DNA of 64,000 bases from NCBI RefSeq assembly GCF_014207135.1, contig NZ_JACHCC010000003.1, positions 220,608 to 284,607 of the forward strand. Reading direction: 5' to 3'. The notes under the pieces are model-generated. The model saw only the letters and a list, made by a program, of their open reading frames with translations, was not told where the DNA came from and did not search any database. Shown piece by piece: positions 43,717 through 53,670 of the stretch. Every line of letters begins with the position of its first letter. The first letter of the stretch is position 1. Position numbers and translations under genes: made by a program. The DNA is from Pedobacter cryoconitis. GTDB taxonomy: Bacteria; Bacteroidota; Bacteroidia; Sphingobacteriales; Sphingobacteriaceae.

Positions 43717-44464
43717 GTGCTGGAATACCCTGATTATAGATGATGAAGAACTGGCAAGACAACGATTAAAAAGACTGCTTACTCCCTACGAATGTATAAA
43801 CATAGTTGGTGAAGCTGCAAATGGTGCTGAAGGTTTAGAGCAAATAGAGAGACTTAATCCGGATCTGATATTTCTAGATATAGAAATGCCGGTTTTGAAT
43901 GGTTTTGAGATGCTTGGCCGATTGGGTAAACCACCCAAGGTGATTTTTACTACGGCCTATGATCAGTATGCTGTGAAAGCTTTTGAAGAGGAGTCAGTTG
44001 ATTATCTGCTTAAACCTGTTGAAGATGAGCGTTTAGCGAAAGCGGTTAACAGATTGCAGTCTTTGCAGCCTGGCACTGACCATCCTATTCCACTTGACCT
44101 GCTGCTGAAACAACTACAGGTTAAAAAGGAAATTAAAACACTGACAGTCAAAATAGGGGACAGAATCCTGCTGGTTAAAATTCAGGACCTTCTCTATATT
44201 GAGGCTGAAGAAAAGTATGTGTTTTTAAATACGGTTGACGGGAAACGGAATCTTACAGATTTTACGATTACTTCACTGGCAGAAAAACTTCCGGATCAGT
44301 TTGTCAGAATTAACAGAGGAACTATTATCAATTCAGAATTGATTAAAGAAATTAGGCGTGGTTTTAACGGGGCTTTTTTCTTTATCATGAATGATTTTAA
44401 AGAGACAAAATTGAATTCGAGCAGGAGTTATAATGCAGTACTAAAGGATATTTTTGATATTTAA
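43709..44464 (+). CDS. LytTR-family response regulator
   Basis: A 251-residue regulator: receiver domain with Asp57 in LIFLDIEMPVLNG, then TTAYDQYAVKAF and DYLLKPVE; LytTR domain from about 145 (LTVKIGDRILLVKIQDLLYI, QFVRINRGTIINSELIKEI). It overlaps the kinase gene by 8 bp, the normal layout. The palindrome at 41928-41956 before the operon is a candidate binding site. Other targets are not evident; this pair and the one at 29.8-32.6 kb do not share operator sequences. Confidence 0.94.
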   Translation: MNKCWNTLIIDDEELARQRLKRLLTPYECINIVGEAANGAEGLEQIERLNPDLIFLDIEMPVLNGFEMLGRLGKPPKVIFTTAYDQYAVKAFEEESVDYLLKPVEDERLAKAVNRLQSLQPGTDHPIPLDLLLKQLQVKKEIKTLTVKIGDRILLVKIQDLLYIEAEEKYVFLNTVDGKRNLTDFTITSLAEKLPDQFVRINRGTIINSELIKEIRRGFNGAFFFIMNDFKETKLNSSRSYNAVLKDIFDI

Positions 44465-44490
44465 AGAATATTTATCTTAAGAAAAGCATT

Positions 44491-45531
44491 ATGATAGAGA
44501 TTGGAATTGATAGTTTCGCGGCCAGGTCATCGGGTGATGATCCTGCTGTAATCAGTAATGAAGATGCTATTGCACAGTTACTTCAAAGAATAGTACATGC
44601 TGATGAGGCAGGTCTGGATGTATTTGGTATCGGTGAGCATCATCGTAAAGAGTTTCTGGATTCGGCACCGGCGGTTATTCTGGCTGCGGCTGCGGCGTTG
44701 ACTAAGCGCATCCGTCTAACCAGTGCGGTAACTGTTTTGAGTGCAGCAGATCCAGTACGGGTGTTCCAGAATTTCGCTACACTAGATCTGATTTCAAGGG
44801 GACGTGCAGAAATGGTAGTTGGACGAGGTTCGTTTACAGAGTCTTTTCCATTATTTGGTCTGGATATTGAGAATTATGATGCACTTTTCTCAGAAAAGCT
44901 TGACCTTTTGCTTCAGATCCGCGGGCATGAGATTATCAACTGGTCGGGGAAATTCCGTCCTGCACTCAAAAATCAGGCGATTTATCCCAGACCGATGCAA
45001 GATCCAATACCCATCTGGATAGGAGTAGGAGGTACACCAGAATCATTTGTACGTGCAGGCAGATTAGGTTTACCACTAATGGTTGCCATTATCGGTGGGG
45101 AAACCCATCGGTTTCGCCCATTGGTTGATCTGTACAGGGAAGCAGGAAAAAGAGCGGGACATGCCCCGGAAAAACTAAAAGTAGGATTACATTCCCTGGG
45201 GTATGTGGCGGGTACAACAGCAGAGGCTATGGATGAATTTTATCCGGGATACGCAAAAACTTTCACTAAAATTGGTAAAGAACGTGGATGGCCACCGGTA
45301 ACACGAGCTCAGTTTGATGCGCAGGCTGGTCCAACAGGTGCGCTGCTAGTTGGAAGTCCCGAAGAAGTGGCGCAAAAAATTCTTCATCATAGTAAGGCTC
45401 TCGGGGGTGTCAACAGGGTAACTTTCCAGATGGATCAGGCAGCATTACCACAGGCAAAAATACTGAATGCTATAACTTTATTGGGTAAACAGGTAAAATC
45501 TTTGTGCAATTGTAATTTGATCTATTCTTGA
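44491..45531 (+). CDS. LLM-class flavin-dependent oxidoreductase (luciferase-like)
   Basis: A 346-residue luciferase-like monooxygenase fold: MIEIGIDSFAARSSGDDPAV, DVFGIGEHHRKEFLDSAPAV, LTSAVTVLSAADPVRVFQNF, DLISRGRAEMVVGRGSF, and PIWIGVGGTPESFVRAGRLG. These enzymes use reduced FMN and oxygen on unknown small substrates. The last residues (KSLCNCNLIYS) are not a usual ending and may be a small 3' change. It starts 26 bp after the LytTR gene. Confidence 0.9.
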   Translation: MIEIGIDSFAARSSGDDPAVISNEDAIAQLLQRIVHADEAGLDVFGIGEHHRKEFLDSAPAVILAAAAALTKRIRLTSAVTVLSAADPVRVFQNFATLDLISRGRAEMVVGRGSFTESFPLFGLDIENYDALFSEKLDLLLQIRGHEIINWSGKFRPALKNQAIYPRPMQDPIPIWIGVGGTPESFVRAGRLGLPLMVAIIGGETHRFRPLVDLYREAGKRAGHAPEKLKVGLHSLGYVAGTTAEAMDEFYPGYAKTFTKIGKERGWPPVTRAQFDAQAGPTGALLVGSPEEVAQKILHHSKALGGVNRVTFQMDQAALPQAKILNAITLLGKQVKSLCNCNLIYS

Positions 45532-45564
45532 TGCTGGGTTAACTTCTTGCTTATAGGAGAAAGC

Positions 45565-45572
45565 TAATTTTG
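45565..45572 (+). promoter_or_regulatory. Putative -7 element for the metallophosphoesterase gene
   Basis: TAATTTTG, an exact TAnnTTTG match, 20 bp before the ATG at 45593. TTG at 45547-45549 lies 15 bp upstream of it, a little close. Confidence 0.5.
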
Positions 45573-45592
45573 GAACGAGATTTATTGACAAA

Positions 45593-46495
45593 ATGGAAAG
45601 AAGAAAAGCGCTTAAAAATATCGGTGGATTGCTGGTATTGCCTGCTATTGGGTTTGCCGGTGTAAAGACAGCAACACAGCCCGTTTTAAGAGTTGCACAT
45701 TTAACAGACGTACATCTGAAGAATGATCTGGGAGCGCCAGAAAGATATACCAGGTGTTTACATCATGTACAGCAGCAACATCCTAAAGTGGACCTGATCC
45801 TGAATGGAGGGGATGTGGTCTTTGATATGAATAAGGAAAATCTTCAGGCGATTGAAGCACAATGGAAACTGACACATTCCATTATCAAAAATGAATGTGC
45901 CTTACCCATTCATTATTGTCTCGGAAATCACGATATCTGGTGGGATGAAAAAGATAAGGGAGAACCTTTATATGGCAAAAAATATGCTTTGGAGCAGTTG
46001 AGTCTAACTAAACCCTATTATAGTTTTAAAAAAGCAGGATGGAAATTCATCATCCTGGATAGTGTTCACCTGGATATAGATAATACCTGGTATATCGGTA
46101 AATTAGGGGATGAGCAGTTTGCCTGGCTGGAACAGGAATTGAAAAACACTGATCCTTTGGTTCCTGTTTTGGTGATGTCACATATTCCGATTTTAACAGC
46201 AACTAACCTGATCGAGGATGATACTGTAAATAAATGGGTGATGCTTGGGGGCGATATGCATACCGATAATGCTAAAATAATCGGTCTTTTCTATAAGCAC
46301 CCGAATGTTAAGCTTTGTTTAAGTGGTCATATTCACCTGCGTGATAAAGTCGTTTACAACGATGTGACCTATATCTGTAATGGCTCTGTCAGTGGGGCCT
46401 GGTGGAAAGGGAACAGGAGGGAGACCGCAGCGGGATATGGTTTGCTTGATTTGTATGCAGATGGTAGTTTTACGGAGAAATACATTAACTATTAA
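45593..46495 (+). CDS. Calcineurin-like metallophosphoesterase, exported
   Basis: A 300-residue phosphoesterase. The N terminus (MERRKALKNIGGLLVLPAIG) resembles a twin-arginine signal. All metal-site motifs are present: HLTDVHLKN, NGGDVVFD, GNHDIWWDE, SHIPI and SGHIHLRD. Such proteins cleave phosphomonoesters or diesters (nucleotides, phospholipid head groups); the substrate is not shown. It stands alone between the LLM gene and a PAS kinase, with its own promoter. Confidence 0.92.
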   Translation: MERRKALKNIGGLLVLPAIGFAGVKTATQPVLRVAHLTDVHLKNDLGAPERYTRCLHHVQQQHPKVDLILNGGDVVFDMNKENLQAIEAQWKLTHSIIKNECALPIHYCLGNHDIWWDEKDKGEPLYGKKYALEQLSLTKPYYSFKKAGWKFIILDSVHLDIDNTWYIGKLGDEQFAWLEQELKNTDPLVPVLVMSHIPILTATNLIEDDTVNKWVMLGGDMHTDNAKIIGLFYKHPNVKLCLSGHIHLRDKVVYNDVTYICNGSVSGAWWKGNRRETAAGYGLLDLYADGSFTEKYINY

Positions 46496-46575
46496 GTAGA
46501 ATTTCACCGATTTCTATAGAACTGGGTGTTTTATATTAAAGCTTTTTTATATTTAATATCGAGTAACCTGATTCC

Positions 46576-48780
46576 ATGAGATTTCCACTGGATTTGAAAA
46601 ATATTATTGCTGTTGTACCAGTAGCTATGGCTATTGTAGATCTGGAAATGAAATTTCTTGCTGTTTCTGAAAAATGGGTTGCTACTCATGGACATGAAGG
46701 CATTGAACTTATTGAAAAAAGCTACACTGAAGTTTTCCCTCATATGGACGAACAATGGTGGTGCCTGCTGGAAGAATGCCTGAAGGGCAAAAGACAACAG
46801 GCTGTCAAAGAGCATCGGTTTAACCGTTCTGATGGCTGTACCTCGTGGCTACGATGGGAAGCCAGACCCTGGTTGACGGAGGAAGGCAGGATTGGTGGAC
46901 TGATGTTGTATAGTGAGGACATTACCGAAAAAAAGAATATCAGCTTAAATGAAAAGCGATTCCAGTTGTTCATGGATTATTTTCCAGGACTTTGCTGGAT
47001 GATGGATGATCAGAATGTCCTGAAGTACGCTAACAAAAATTTTCTGGAAACCCTTAACTTATCGGAAGAGGTTCTCGGTAAAAAAAGTGAAGAGATATTT
47101 GGGCTGGATATAGCCCAGAGTGCACATGCAAACAATCTCGAAGTTTTGCGCACCCGACAGAATATGGAGTTTTACCAGACCATCAGGGATCAGCAAGGAC
47201 ATCTGCAGTACTTCAAAACCTACAAGTTTCCATTTCTTGACGCGCAGGGAGAAGGAAATATAGTTGGTGCGATTAGTTTTGACATTACTAAGAACAAACA
47301 ATTAGAGGAAGACCTGTATCAGAGTGATGCCCAATTTAAACAGGCATTTGAACATTCTCTGATTGGTATGGCCTTAATCACCCCTGAAGGAAGATGGATC
47401 AGGGCAAATAGCAGTTTGTGTAAAATATTGGGTTATACAGAAGTGGAATTACAACTGTTACATATTCAAGATATTACACATCCGGATGATTTGGCGCTGA
47501 GTATGGCTTATTTAAAGGATCTGGCCGATGGAACAACCGAAAATGTAAAGGTCGAAAAAAGATATATCCATAAAAATGGAACGGTGATCTGGGTTGTGGT
47601 CTCTGTAACGATGTTAAATGACAGCATGGGAAACCCTCTCCACTATGTTTCTCAGATCGAAGATATTACGAAAAGGAAAGAGATAGAAGAAGATCTGTAT
47701 CTGAGTGAGAAAAAGTACCGTACTATTTTTGAAAATGTGCAGGATGTATTTTACCAGACTAATCAGCAAGGTCTGGTAACTGAAGTCAGTCCATCTATAG
47801 AACAATATTCAGGTTATCTCCGGGGTCAGATTATAGGCCATCCTGTGACTGATTTCTATTATTATCTTCAGGACAGGGAAAGGATCGTTGAAATATTAAG
47901 AACAGAGAAATCTGTGATCGATTTTGAGGTAAGGTTAAAAACAAGCAATGAGGAATTGCGTTATGCTTCGGTCAATGCCAGGTTAATTATAGAAAATGGC
48001 AAAATTACTGGGACCGAAGGAAGTATGCGGGATGTGACTACCAGGAAATTCCAGGAAAATGCGCTTAAAGCCTTAAATACAGAGTTGACTGCTTCCAATG
48101 AGCAGAAAAACAGGTTATTGTCCATTATTGGTCATGATCTGAGAAATCCTATATCCGGAAGTTTGCAGCTCCTGGATCTTACTTTAATGGGATTTGAATC
48201 TACTTCTGCAGATGAATTGCATGAATATCTCTTTATGATGCAGCAGGAACTTTCTCATGCCAATGAATTGCTGGAAGATTTACTGACATGGGCGAAGTCG
48301 CAGTTTAATTCGGTGAGCTTTAACCCTGTTGAAGTCAGTGATATAGCAGGCCTGATTCAGAAATGTATACAGCTCATCTTACCAATGGCCCAGAAAAAAG
48401 GAATTGGTATTTCCTTGTCTGTCGGAGAAGGCCTGGCTGTCATGGCTGACCGGGGGATGCTCGAGACCATTATCCGGAATTTAATTTCTAATGCAGTTAA
48501 GTTTACGGCAAGCGGCGGTCATATTTTAGTGAAAGCGATTACCGTTGGTAAAGGCGTGAGGTTCTCCGTTACTGATAACGGACAGGGAATACCTGAAGAA
48601 AAAATAAGAGAACTCTTTGATAAAAACTCAAATTATACTACTTACGGAACCTCTGGTGAAAAAGGGACAGGATTGGGGCTGGATCTTTGCTATGACTTTG
48701 TACTTAAACATGGCGGGGAGATTACCGTTGAAAGTGAACAGGGAGTTGGCAGTACTTTTTATTTTACTATACCCGGATAA
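46576..48780 (+). CDS. Multi-PAS hybrid-less sensor histidine kinase
   Basis: A 734-residue soluble kinase with no membrane helix. Four PAS domains run from about residues 5-125, 130-250 (FPGLCWMMDDQNVLKYANKN), 255-375 (FEHSLIGMALITPEGRWIRA) and 380-500 (IFENVQDVFYQTNQQGLVTE). Then the HisKA helix (LLSIIGHDLRNPISGSLQLL, His520) and HATPase (TIIRNLISNAVKFTASGG, VTDNGQGIPEE, KGTGLGLDLCY). No receiver domain is fused and no regulator gene is adjacent. The gene for a cation exporter follows 9 bp later. Signal unknown. Confidence 0.93.
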   Translation: MRFPLDLKNIIAVVPVAMAIVDLEMKFLAVSEKWVATHGHEGIELIEKSYTEVFPHMDEQWWCLLEECLKGKRQQAVKEHRFNRSDGCTSWLRWEARPWLTEEGRIGGLMLYSEDITEKKNISLNEKRFQLFMDYFPGLCWMMDDQNVLKYANKNFLETLNLSEEVLGKKSEEIFGLDIAQSAHANNLEVLRTRQNMEFYQTIRDQQGHLQYFKTYKFPFLDAQGEGNIVGAISFDITKNKQLEEDLYQSDAQFKQAFEHSLIGMALITPEGRWIRANSSLCKILGYTEVELQLLHIQDITHPDDLALSMAYLKDLADGTTENVKVEKRYIHKNGTVIWVVVSVTMLNDSMGNPLHYVSQIEDITKRKEIEEDLYLSEKKYRTIFENVQDVFYQTNQQGLVTEVSPSIEQYSGYLRGQIIGHPVTDFYYYLQDRERIVEILRTEKSVIDFEVRLKTSNEELRYASVNARLIIENGKITGTEGSMRDVTTRKFQENALKALNTELTASNEQKNRLLSIIGHDLRNPISGSLQLLDLTLMGFESTSADELHEYLFMMQQELSHANELLEDLLTWAKSQFNSVSFNPVEVSDIAGLIQKCIQLILPMAQKKGIGISLSVGEGLAVMADRGMLETIIRNLISNAVKFTASGGHILVKAITVGKGVRFSVTDNGQGIPEEKIRELFDKNSNYTTYGTSGEKGTGLGLDLCYDFVLKHGGEITVESEQGVGSTFYFTIPG

Positions 48781-48789
48781 TTATAAGTT

Positions 48790-49704
48790 ATGGGACACGA
48801 TCATCACCATCACCACGACCATAGTGTAAAACTGGAAAATATAAACAGGGCGTTTATAATCGGAATTATTTTAAATTTCTTATTTGTTGTCATTGAAGTG
48901 GTGGTCGGGCTCTCCGTTCATTCTCTTTCTCTGCTTTCTGATGCCGGTCATAACCTTGGTGATGTTGGTGCGCTGGCTTTGTCCCTGCTGGCTTTCAGGT
49001 TATTGAAAGTGAAAGCAGATGAGAAACACTCTTATGGTTACCGGAAGGTATCTATTCTGGCTTCTCTCTTTAACGCGATGATATTGTTAATCTCTGTTGG
49101 TGTAATTTTATACGAAGCTATCCTGCATATCTGGCATCCTGAACCGTTACCAGGACTAACAGTATCTATTGTAGCAGGTATTGGTATTGTAATCAATACA
49201 GCTACCGGACTGCTGTTTATGAAAAACAAAGAGAAGGACATTAATGTAAAGAGCGCTTACCTGCACCTGATGTCTGATGCATTGGTATCAGCTGGTATTG
49301 TCATTGCTGGTATCATTATTTATTTTACAGGCTTTTATAGGATAGATAGTATAGTGAGTATACTGATTGCGTGTTTCATTCTTTATTCTACCTGGAACCT
49401 GTTGAAAACGAGTATGCGCTTATCAATGGATGGTGTTCCTGATGATATCCATCTGGATGAAGTTAAAACTGCTTTTCTAAAAGTTGCAGAAGTCAGAGAT
49501 GTGCATCATATTCATGTTTGGGCAATCAGTACGGTAGAAAATGCATTGACCGCGCATGTTGTTTTTGCAGATAATCTGCCGGTGGAAACTATCACAAAGA
49601 CCAAGGATAAGCTAAAACATGCCCTGGAACATATGAATATCCAACATGTTACGCTCGAAACAGAATCAGAAACTGAACGTTGTCAGCAGCTTCATTGCAA
49701 TTAG
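48790..49704 (+). CDS. Cation diffusion facilitator (zinc/divalent metal exporter)
   Basis: A 304-residue CDF transporter of the CzcD/ZitB type. It starts with a His-rich metal-binding tail (MGHDHHHHHDH), then six membrane helices with the metal-site motifs SLLSDAGHNLGD in helix 2 and HLMSDALVS in helix 5, and a cytosolic C-terminal domain (VRDVHHIHVWAIST). It exports zinc or similar ions in exchange for protons. It follows the PAS kinase gene by 9 bp; a functional tie is not evident. It ends just 1 bp from the converging glycosyltransferase gene. Confidence 0.95.
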   Translation: MGHDHHHHHDHSVKLENINRAFIIGIILNFLFVVIEVVVGLSVHSLSLLSDAGHNLGDVGALALSLLAFRLLKVKADEKHSYGYRKVSILASLFNAMILLISVGVILYEAILHIWHPEPLPGLTVSIVAGIGIVINTATGLLFMKNKEKDINVKSAYLHLMSDALVSAGIVIAGIIIYFTGFYRIDSIVSILIACFILYSTWNLLKTSMRLSMDGVPDDIHLDEVKTAFLKVAEVRDVHHIHVWAISTVENALTAHVVFADNLPVETITKTKDKLKHALEHMNIQHVTLETESETERCQQLHCN

Positions 49705-49705
49705 A

Positions 49706-50935
49706 TTACTTATTTTTTTCTTCAATCCATAGGGAGAGGTATCTGACACTATTTACTGTATGATGTAAAAGAATCTGTCCGATAAAATTATGATTACGAT
49801 GAGTCTTTAAATTACTGAATAAGTTCTTTACTCTTTCTGTAAAAGAAGTACTGAACTGTCGTCTGCCATAACGGGCGTTAATCAATTGAATTCCGTTCTG
49901 CTGACATTGCAGCCACCAGTCTTTATCCTCATAGAGTCTGGCAGCCTGATGAACAAAGACTTCGGGATCATCGGTAATAACACCGTTCCAGTCCAGTTCA
50001 CCTTTCATGGCTTCTGCACCTATGGTAGTAGTCACAGATGGGGTGCCAGTTTGCATGGCGTCTATAAATTTCCCCTTTACACCAGCACCAAACTGGATGG
50101 GGGCAAGCAGTATTCTATGATTTGCAATGATTTCCCTTGCATCTTTTGCACGGCCGTGCACATGGAAATTTTCCTTTTCATTATTTAGCTGCAATACTTT
50201 TTGGGAAGTATAGGCACCGTAGATATGAAGGATTGCCCTTGGGAGTTTTTTTCTTAACAAAGGCCAGACCTTTGTTTTTAAGGTTTGAAGGGTATGCCAG
50301 TTGGGTTCGTGTAAAAAATTACCAATAAATACGAATCCTTCCCGCTGTTCAAAACTATTCCAGTGCTGACTGATTTCAGGGGTAATCTCTTCTTCTAAAA
50401 ATGGCAGATAACAGATTAATGACGGATCTATTTTATATTGGATCCGCAGGATATTCATTTCGGTTTCTGAAATGATTAATGATAAATCGCAGCGGAGTAT
50501 AGAGGCGATTTCGCGTTTAGCTAGATCTGTGTAGAAATCAATTGTGGTATGGCCATTTTTTAGGGCCTGTTGTCTGGCCTGACGCAGTGAATGAAGATCC
50601 TCCGTGTCTAATATACGCAGGGCATCAGGGCATTCCTGCTGTACTCTCCAACCGTATTGTTCCTCGGTCATGAAGCGATCAAAAAGTACAATTTCAGGAT
50701 TAAGTTCTTTTAGAAAAGTGTTAAAGCTGTCATCATTTAATTTGATTTCCTTTTCCGTCACATTTATTTTTCCGAAGTCAAAACTGAACTCACTTTTAGA
50801 GGCTGCAGAAACAAAAAAAACCTGACAGGACTCAGTTAGAAATAAATTGACTAACTGGATCATCCTTGTCCCTGCCGCTGATGAAGTTGGTTCAGGCCAT
50901 ACCAATCCGATAATCAATACTCTTTTTTGATGCAT
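49706..50935 (-). CDS. Glycosyltransferase, GT4-like
   Basis: A 409-residue GT-B fold transferase. The C-terminal nucleotide-sugar site has GAGVKGKFIDAMQTGTPSVT and a preceding HGRAKDAREIIANHRILLAP; the N-terminal domain starts VLIIGLVWPEPTSSAAGTRM. No signal peptide; cytosolic or membrane-associated. It would add a sugar from a nucleotide donor to a glycan or lipid, unknown here. It stands alone, so it is not in an obvious polysaccharide cluster. A first-line hydrophobic edge (PTSSAAGTRMIQLVNLF) fits a substrate pocket. Confidence 0.85.
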   Translation of the reverse strand: MHQKRVLIIGLVWPEPTSSAAGTRMIQLVNLFLTESCQVFFVSAASKSEFSFDFGKINVTEKEIKLNDDSFNTFLKELNPEIVLFDRFMTEEQYGWRVQQECPDALRILDTEDLHSLRQARQQALKNGHTTIDFYTDLAKREIASILRCDLSLIISETEMNILRIQYKIDPSLICYLPFLEEEITPEISQHWNSFEQREGFVFIGNFLHEPNWHTLQTLKTKVWPLLRKKLPRAILHIYGAYTSQKVLQLNNEKENFHVHGRAKDAREIIANHRILLAPIQFGAGVKGKFIDAMQTGTPSVTTTIGAEAMKGELDWNGVITDDPEVFVHQAARLYEDKDWWLQCQQNGIQLINARYGRRQFSTSFTERVKNLFSNLKTHRNHNFIGQILLHHTVNSVRYLSLWIEEKNK

Positions 50936-51001
50936 TCCTTTAAAATTTATGCAAAATAGAGGTTTTTAATACACAATTTTAAAACCCTCTGTGATTATTC
51001 C

Positions 51002-51009
51002 TAATTTTG
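51002..51009 (+). promoter_or_regulatory. Putative -7 element for the miaE gene
   Basis: TAATTTTG, an exact TAnnTTTG match, 24 bp before the ATG at 51034. No TTG is evident at -33. Confidence 0.45.
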
Positions 51010-51033
51010 TCTGGAAGAAATTAAAATTATCTC

Positions 51034-51615
51034 ATGCTTGGATTAAAATTATTGACAGACCCGCGTTGGGCAAATATCGCAGAATCGAATTTAGAAGAGA
51101 TACTGACCGATCATGCCTGGTGCGAACAAAAAGCTGCAACTAATGCAATTACATTGATTGCAAATAATTCTGAGTATTTAGATTTAGTGGAAGAACTGAC
51201 GGCTATTGCGATTGAAGAGATGCAGCATTTCCAGATGGTTGTAGATATTATCAAACAACGTGGTTATACACTGGGTCGTGAGCGTAAGGACGATTACGTA
51301 GGTCGTTTAGTGAAATTCAGTCGCAGGGACGGGAGCCGGAACTCTGCTTTTATCGATCGTCTTTTATTTGCTGCTATGATAGAGGCGAGAAGCTGTGAGC
51401 GTTTCCGGGTACTGTCATTGAATATCAAAGATCAGGAACTGGCTAAATTTTATCATGATTTAATGGTTTCGGAAGCCGGTCATTATACTACATTTCTGAA
51501 TTTTGCCCGTAAATATACAATCGATGTGGATGTAGATAAAAGATGGAAGGAATGGCTGGAGTTTGAAGGTGAACTGATTCAGAACTTCGGAAATAAAGAG
51601 GCTATCCATGGCTAA
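51034..51615 (+). CDS. miaE: tRNA-(ms2io6A) hydroxylase MiaE
   Basis: A 193-residue di-iron monooxygenase that hydroxylates the isopentenyl side chain of ms2i6A37 in tRNAs. The ferritin-like helical bundle carries ESNLEEILTDHAWCEQKAAT, IAIEEMQHFQMVVDIIKQRG and MIEARSCERFRVLS, with the paired Glu-x-x-His iron motifs (EEMQH; the E-x-x-H near SEAGHY). Length and motif order match the family. It has its own promoter and precedes the MgtC-like gene by 104 bp on the same strand. Confidence 0.93.
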   Translation: MLGLKLLTDPRWANIAESNLEEILTDHAWCEQKAATNAITLIANNSEYLDLVEELTAIAIEEMQHFQMVVDIIKQRGYTLGRERKDDYVGRLVKFSRRDGSRNSAFIDRLLFAAMIEARSCERFRVLSLNIKDQELAKFYHDLMVSEAGHYTTFLNFARKYTIDVDVDKRWKEWLEFEGELIQNFGNKEAIHG

Positions 51616-51719
51616 ATAGGCACTAAATAGAAAAACAGATTTGGTGATCTGCGAAAATAACCGGAAATTGGATAAAAGACTGTGCCTGAAGAATTTTAAT
51701 TATTTAATTATCAGAGGAT

Positions 51720-52382
51720 ATGCCAGCTGAGCTCATCAATCTTTCTTCGACCCATTTATATGGTGGTGAAATATTAAAAGTATTTTTATCAGTCCTGTTT
51801 GGAAGTATTCTTGGTTTTGAGAGAGAAATCCGCGGCAAATCGGCAGGGTTCCGTACCCTTGCGCTAATCTGTTTTGGCTCAACCATTTTTACAATTTGCT
51901 CTTACTTGCTGGGGGTAACTGATAACCGCGACCGGATTGCGGCCAATATCATTACCGGTGTAGGTTTTTTAGGAGCTGGTGTCATATTCCGTAATACTAT
52001 AAATGTTTCCGGTATTACTACTGCAGCATCCATCTGGGTGGCTGCGGCTATTGGTATGCTGATTGGCATCGGTGAATACCAATTGGCTGTTATTTCACTG
52101 GGCTTGTCATTAATTATTCTGTACGCGATGGATTTTATCCAGTTCTGGATAGATTATCGCTTCCAGCATCGTGATTATATCATCGTTTTTAAGGATCAGT
52201 ATCCTTCTGGTCCGATACATCATCAGCTTAGAACCTTAAACCTCCGGACGAACAATACCAAGGTGTTGCGGTCAGGGGAACAAATTACACTGGAAATGCA
52301 GGTAACAGGAAAGGGGAGCAAATTAGTGGTGTTTAATGACTGGTTATTAGAGCAGGAGACTGTTCAATCTTTTGAGTGGTAA
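51720..52382 (+). CDS. MgtC/SapB-family membrane protein
   Basis: A 220-residue protein with four or five N-terminal membrane helices and the MgtC signature VLFGSILGFEREIRGKSAGF then RTLALICFGSTIFTI, followed by NIITGVGFLGAGVIFRN and GITTAASIWVAAAIGMLIGI. The C-terminal soluble domain (about 150-220) is ACT-like. MgtC proteins help cells survive low magnesium or acid, partly by regulating ATP synthase or phosphate uptake in Salmonella. Here its role is not tested. It may be co-transcribed with the DUF2252 gene 24 bp downstream. Confidence 0.93.
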   Translation: MPAELINLSSTHLYGGEILKVFLSVLFGSILGFEREIRGKSAGFRTLALICFGSTIFTICSYLLGVTDNRDRIAANIITGVGFLGAGVIFRNTINVSGITTAASIWVAAAIGMLIGIGEYQLAVISLGLSLIILYAMDFIQFWIDYRFQHRDYIIVFKDQYPSGPIHHQLRTLNLRTNNTKVLRSGEQITLEMQVTGKGSKLVVFNDWLLEQETVQSFEW

Positions 52383-52406
52383 TTTTTAGTATTAACCTTA
52401 ACAGAA

Positions 52407-53597
52407 ATGAATACTATTGTAGATAGAATTGAAAAATTCAATGCCCCCCTGATCCCGGATATGGTTCAGTTGAAATACAAGGCTATGGCCGAAAGTCCCT
52501 TTCGTTTTTTTAGAGGTACCTGTCACCTTTTTTATGAAGATCTGGTCAAGGCAAAGGGGTTTCCTACCTCTCCTCTGGTCTGGATCTGCGGTGATTTACA
52601 TCTCGAGAATTTCGGAAGTTTTAAAGGGAATAACCGTCAGGTTTACTTTGATCTGAATGATTTCGATGAATCAATGTTAAGTCCTCTAAACTGGGAGCTG
52701 GCCAGGGTTTTAACAAGTATCTATGTCGCTTTTGATACGCTCAAATTAAAAAAGACCTTAGCTGATGAGATGGTCTCTGCCTTCCTGACTAAATATGCCG
52801 AAACGCTAAAAACTGGTAAAGCCTATTATATTGATCCAAGGACAGCGGATGGAACAGTGAAAAGTTTTCTGAACGGAATTGAACTCAGAAAAGAAAAAGA
52901 GCTGATCAGTAAAATCACTGGAGGGGTTAAAAAACTGGATATAAAAATTGATAATCTAACCCATTTTAAAATAGATAAAAAATTAAAAGGCGAACTGATA
53001 GTGCATATCACAGACTGGTTAGAAAAGACACCTGCATGGCCTAATAATTATAAGGTCAAAGATGCCGCATTTCGTGTGGCTGGTACAGGAAGTATCGGCT
53101 TAAAACGGTATATGTTTTTATTGCAGGGCACTAAGAAAAAAGATAAGTTTTTACTGGTTGAACTCAAGCAGGGAACTACCTCATCACTTGCACCTTATAA
53201 TAAAGTCCCTCAGCCGAAATGGACTTCAGATGCTGAGCGGATGATCACGACTAAATACCGGATGCAAAATGTATCACCAGCTTTATTGAGTACCACAAAT
53301 TTTAAAGATAATACTTATGTGTTACAGGAAATGCAGCCATCGGCAGACAAAATAAACTTTGAGTCTCTGGCCGGGAATGTCAAAGATCTGAAATGTGTAT
53401 TAATGGATATGGCCATATTAACTGCTGCAGCACAATTACGAAGCAGTGGGATCCAGGGGTCAGCAATTAATGATGAATTAACGGCTTTCGCGCATCAGGA
53501 TAAATGGCATAAGCCATTAATAGCTTATGCTACAAATTATGCGGAACAGGTGAAAAAGGATTATAAGGAATATATGAACTGGAGGCTTGGGGAATAA
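52407..53597 (+). CDS. DUF2252-family protein (kinase-like fold)
   Basis: A 396-residue cytosolic protein. Family landmarks are SPFRFFRGTCHLFYEDL near residue 32, ICGDLHLENFGSFKGNNRQV near 60 and YFDLNDFDESMLSPLNWELA near 80. The GDxHxxNFG and DFD pattern resembles the catalytic loop of aminoglycoside phosphotransferase-like kinases, so a small-molecule kinase is possible, though DUF2252 has no established reaction. It follows the MgtC gene by 24 bp and precedes a Dps gene, which suggests a stress-related group. Confidence 0.88.
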   Translation: MNTIVDRIEKFNAPLIPDMVQLKYKAMAESPFRFFRGTCHLFYEDLVKAKGFPTSPLVWICGDLHLENFGSFKGNNRQVYFDLNDFDESMLSPLNWELARVLTSIYVAFDTLKLKKTLADEMVSAFLTKYAETLKTGKAYYIDPRTADGTVKSFLNGIELRKEKELISKITGGVKKLDIKIDNLTHFKIDKKLKGELIVHITDWLEKTPAWPNNYKVKDAAFRVAGTGSIGLKRYMFLLQGTKKKDKFLLVELKQGTTSSLAPYNKVPQPKWTSDAERMITTKYRMQNVSPALLSTTNFKDNTYVLQEMQPSADKINFESLAGNVKDLKCVLMDMAILTAAAQLRSSGIQGSAINDELTAFAHQDKWHKPLIAYATNYAEQVKKDYKEYMNWRLGE

Positions 53598-53670
53598 ATT
53601 TCGGCCTGTGCGTCTGATTTAAAAACAATCTGCCGGTAATTATAGTTTAATAACTAAGCAAAACTATAAT

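Noticed and set aside
48793..48822. His cluster at the start of the cation exporter as a cloning tag
   Set aside because: His-rich tails are normal in CDF zinc exporters and the surrounding sequence is natural.
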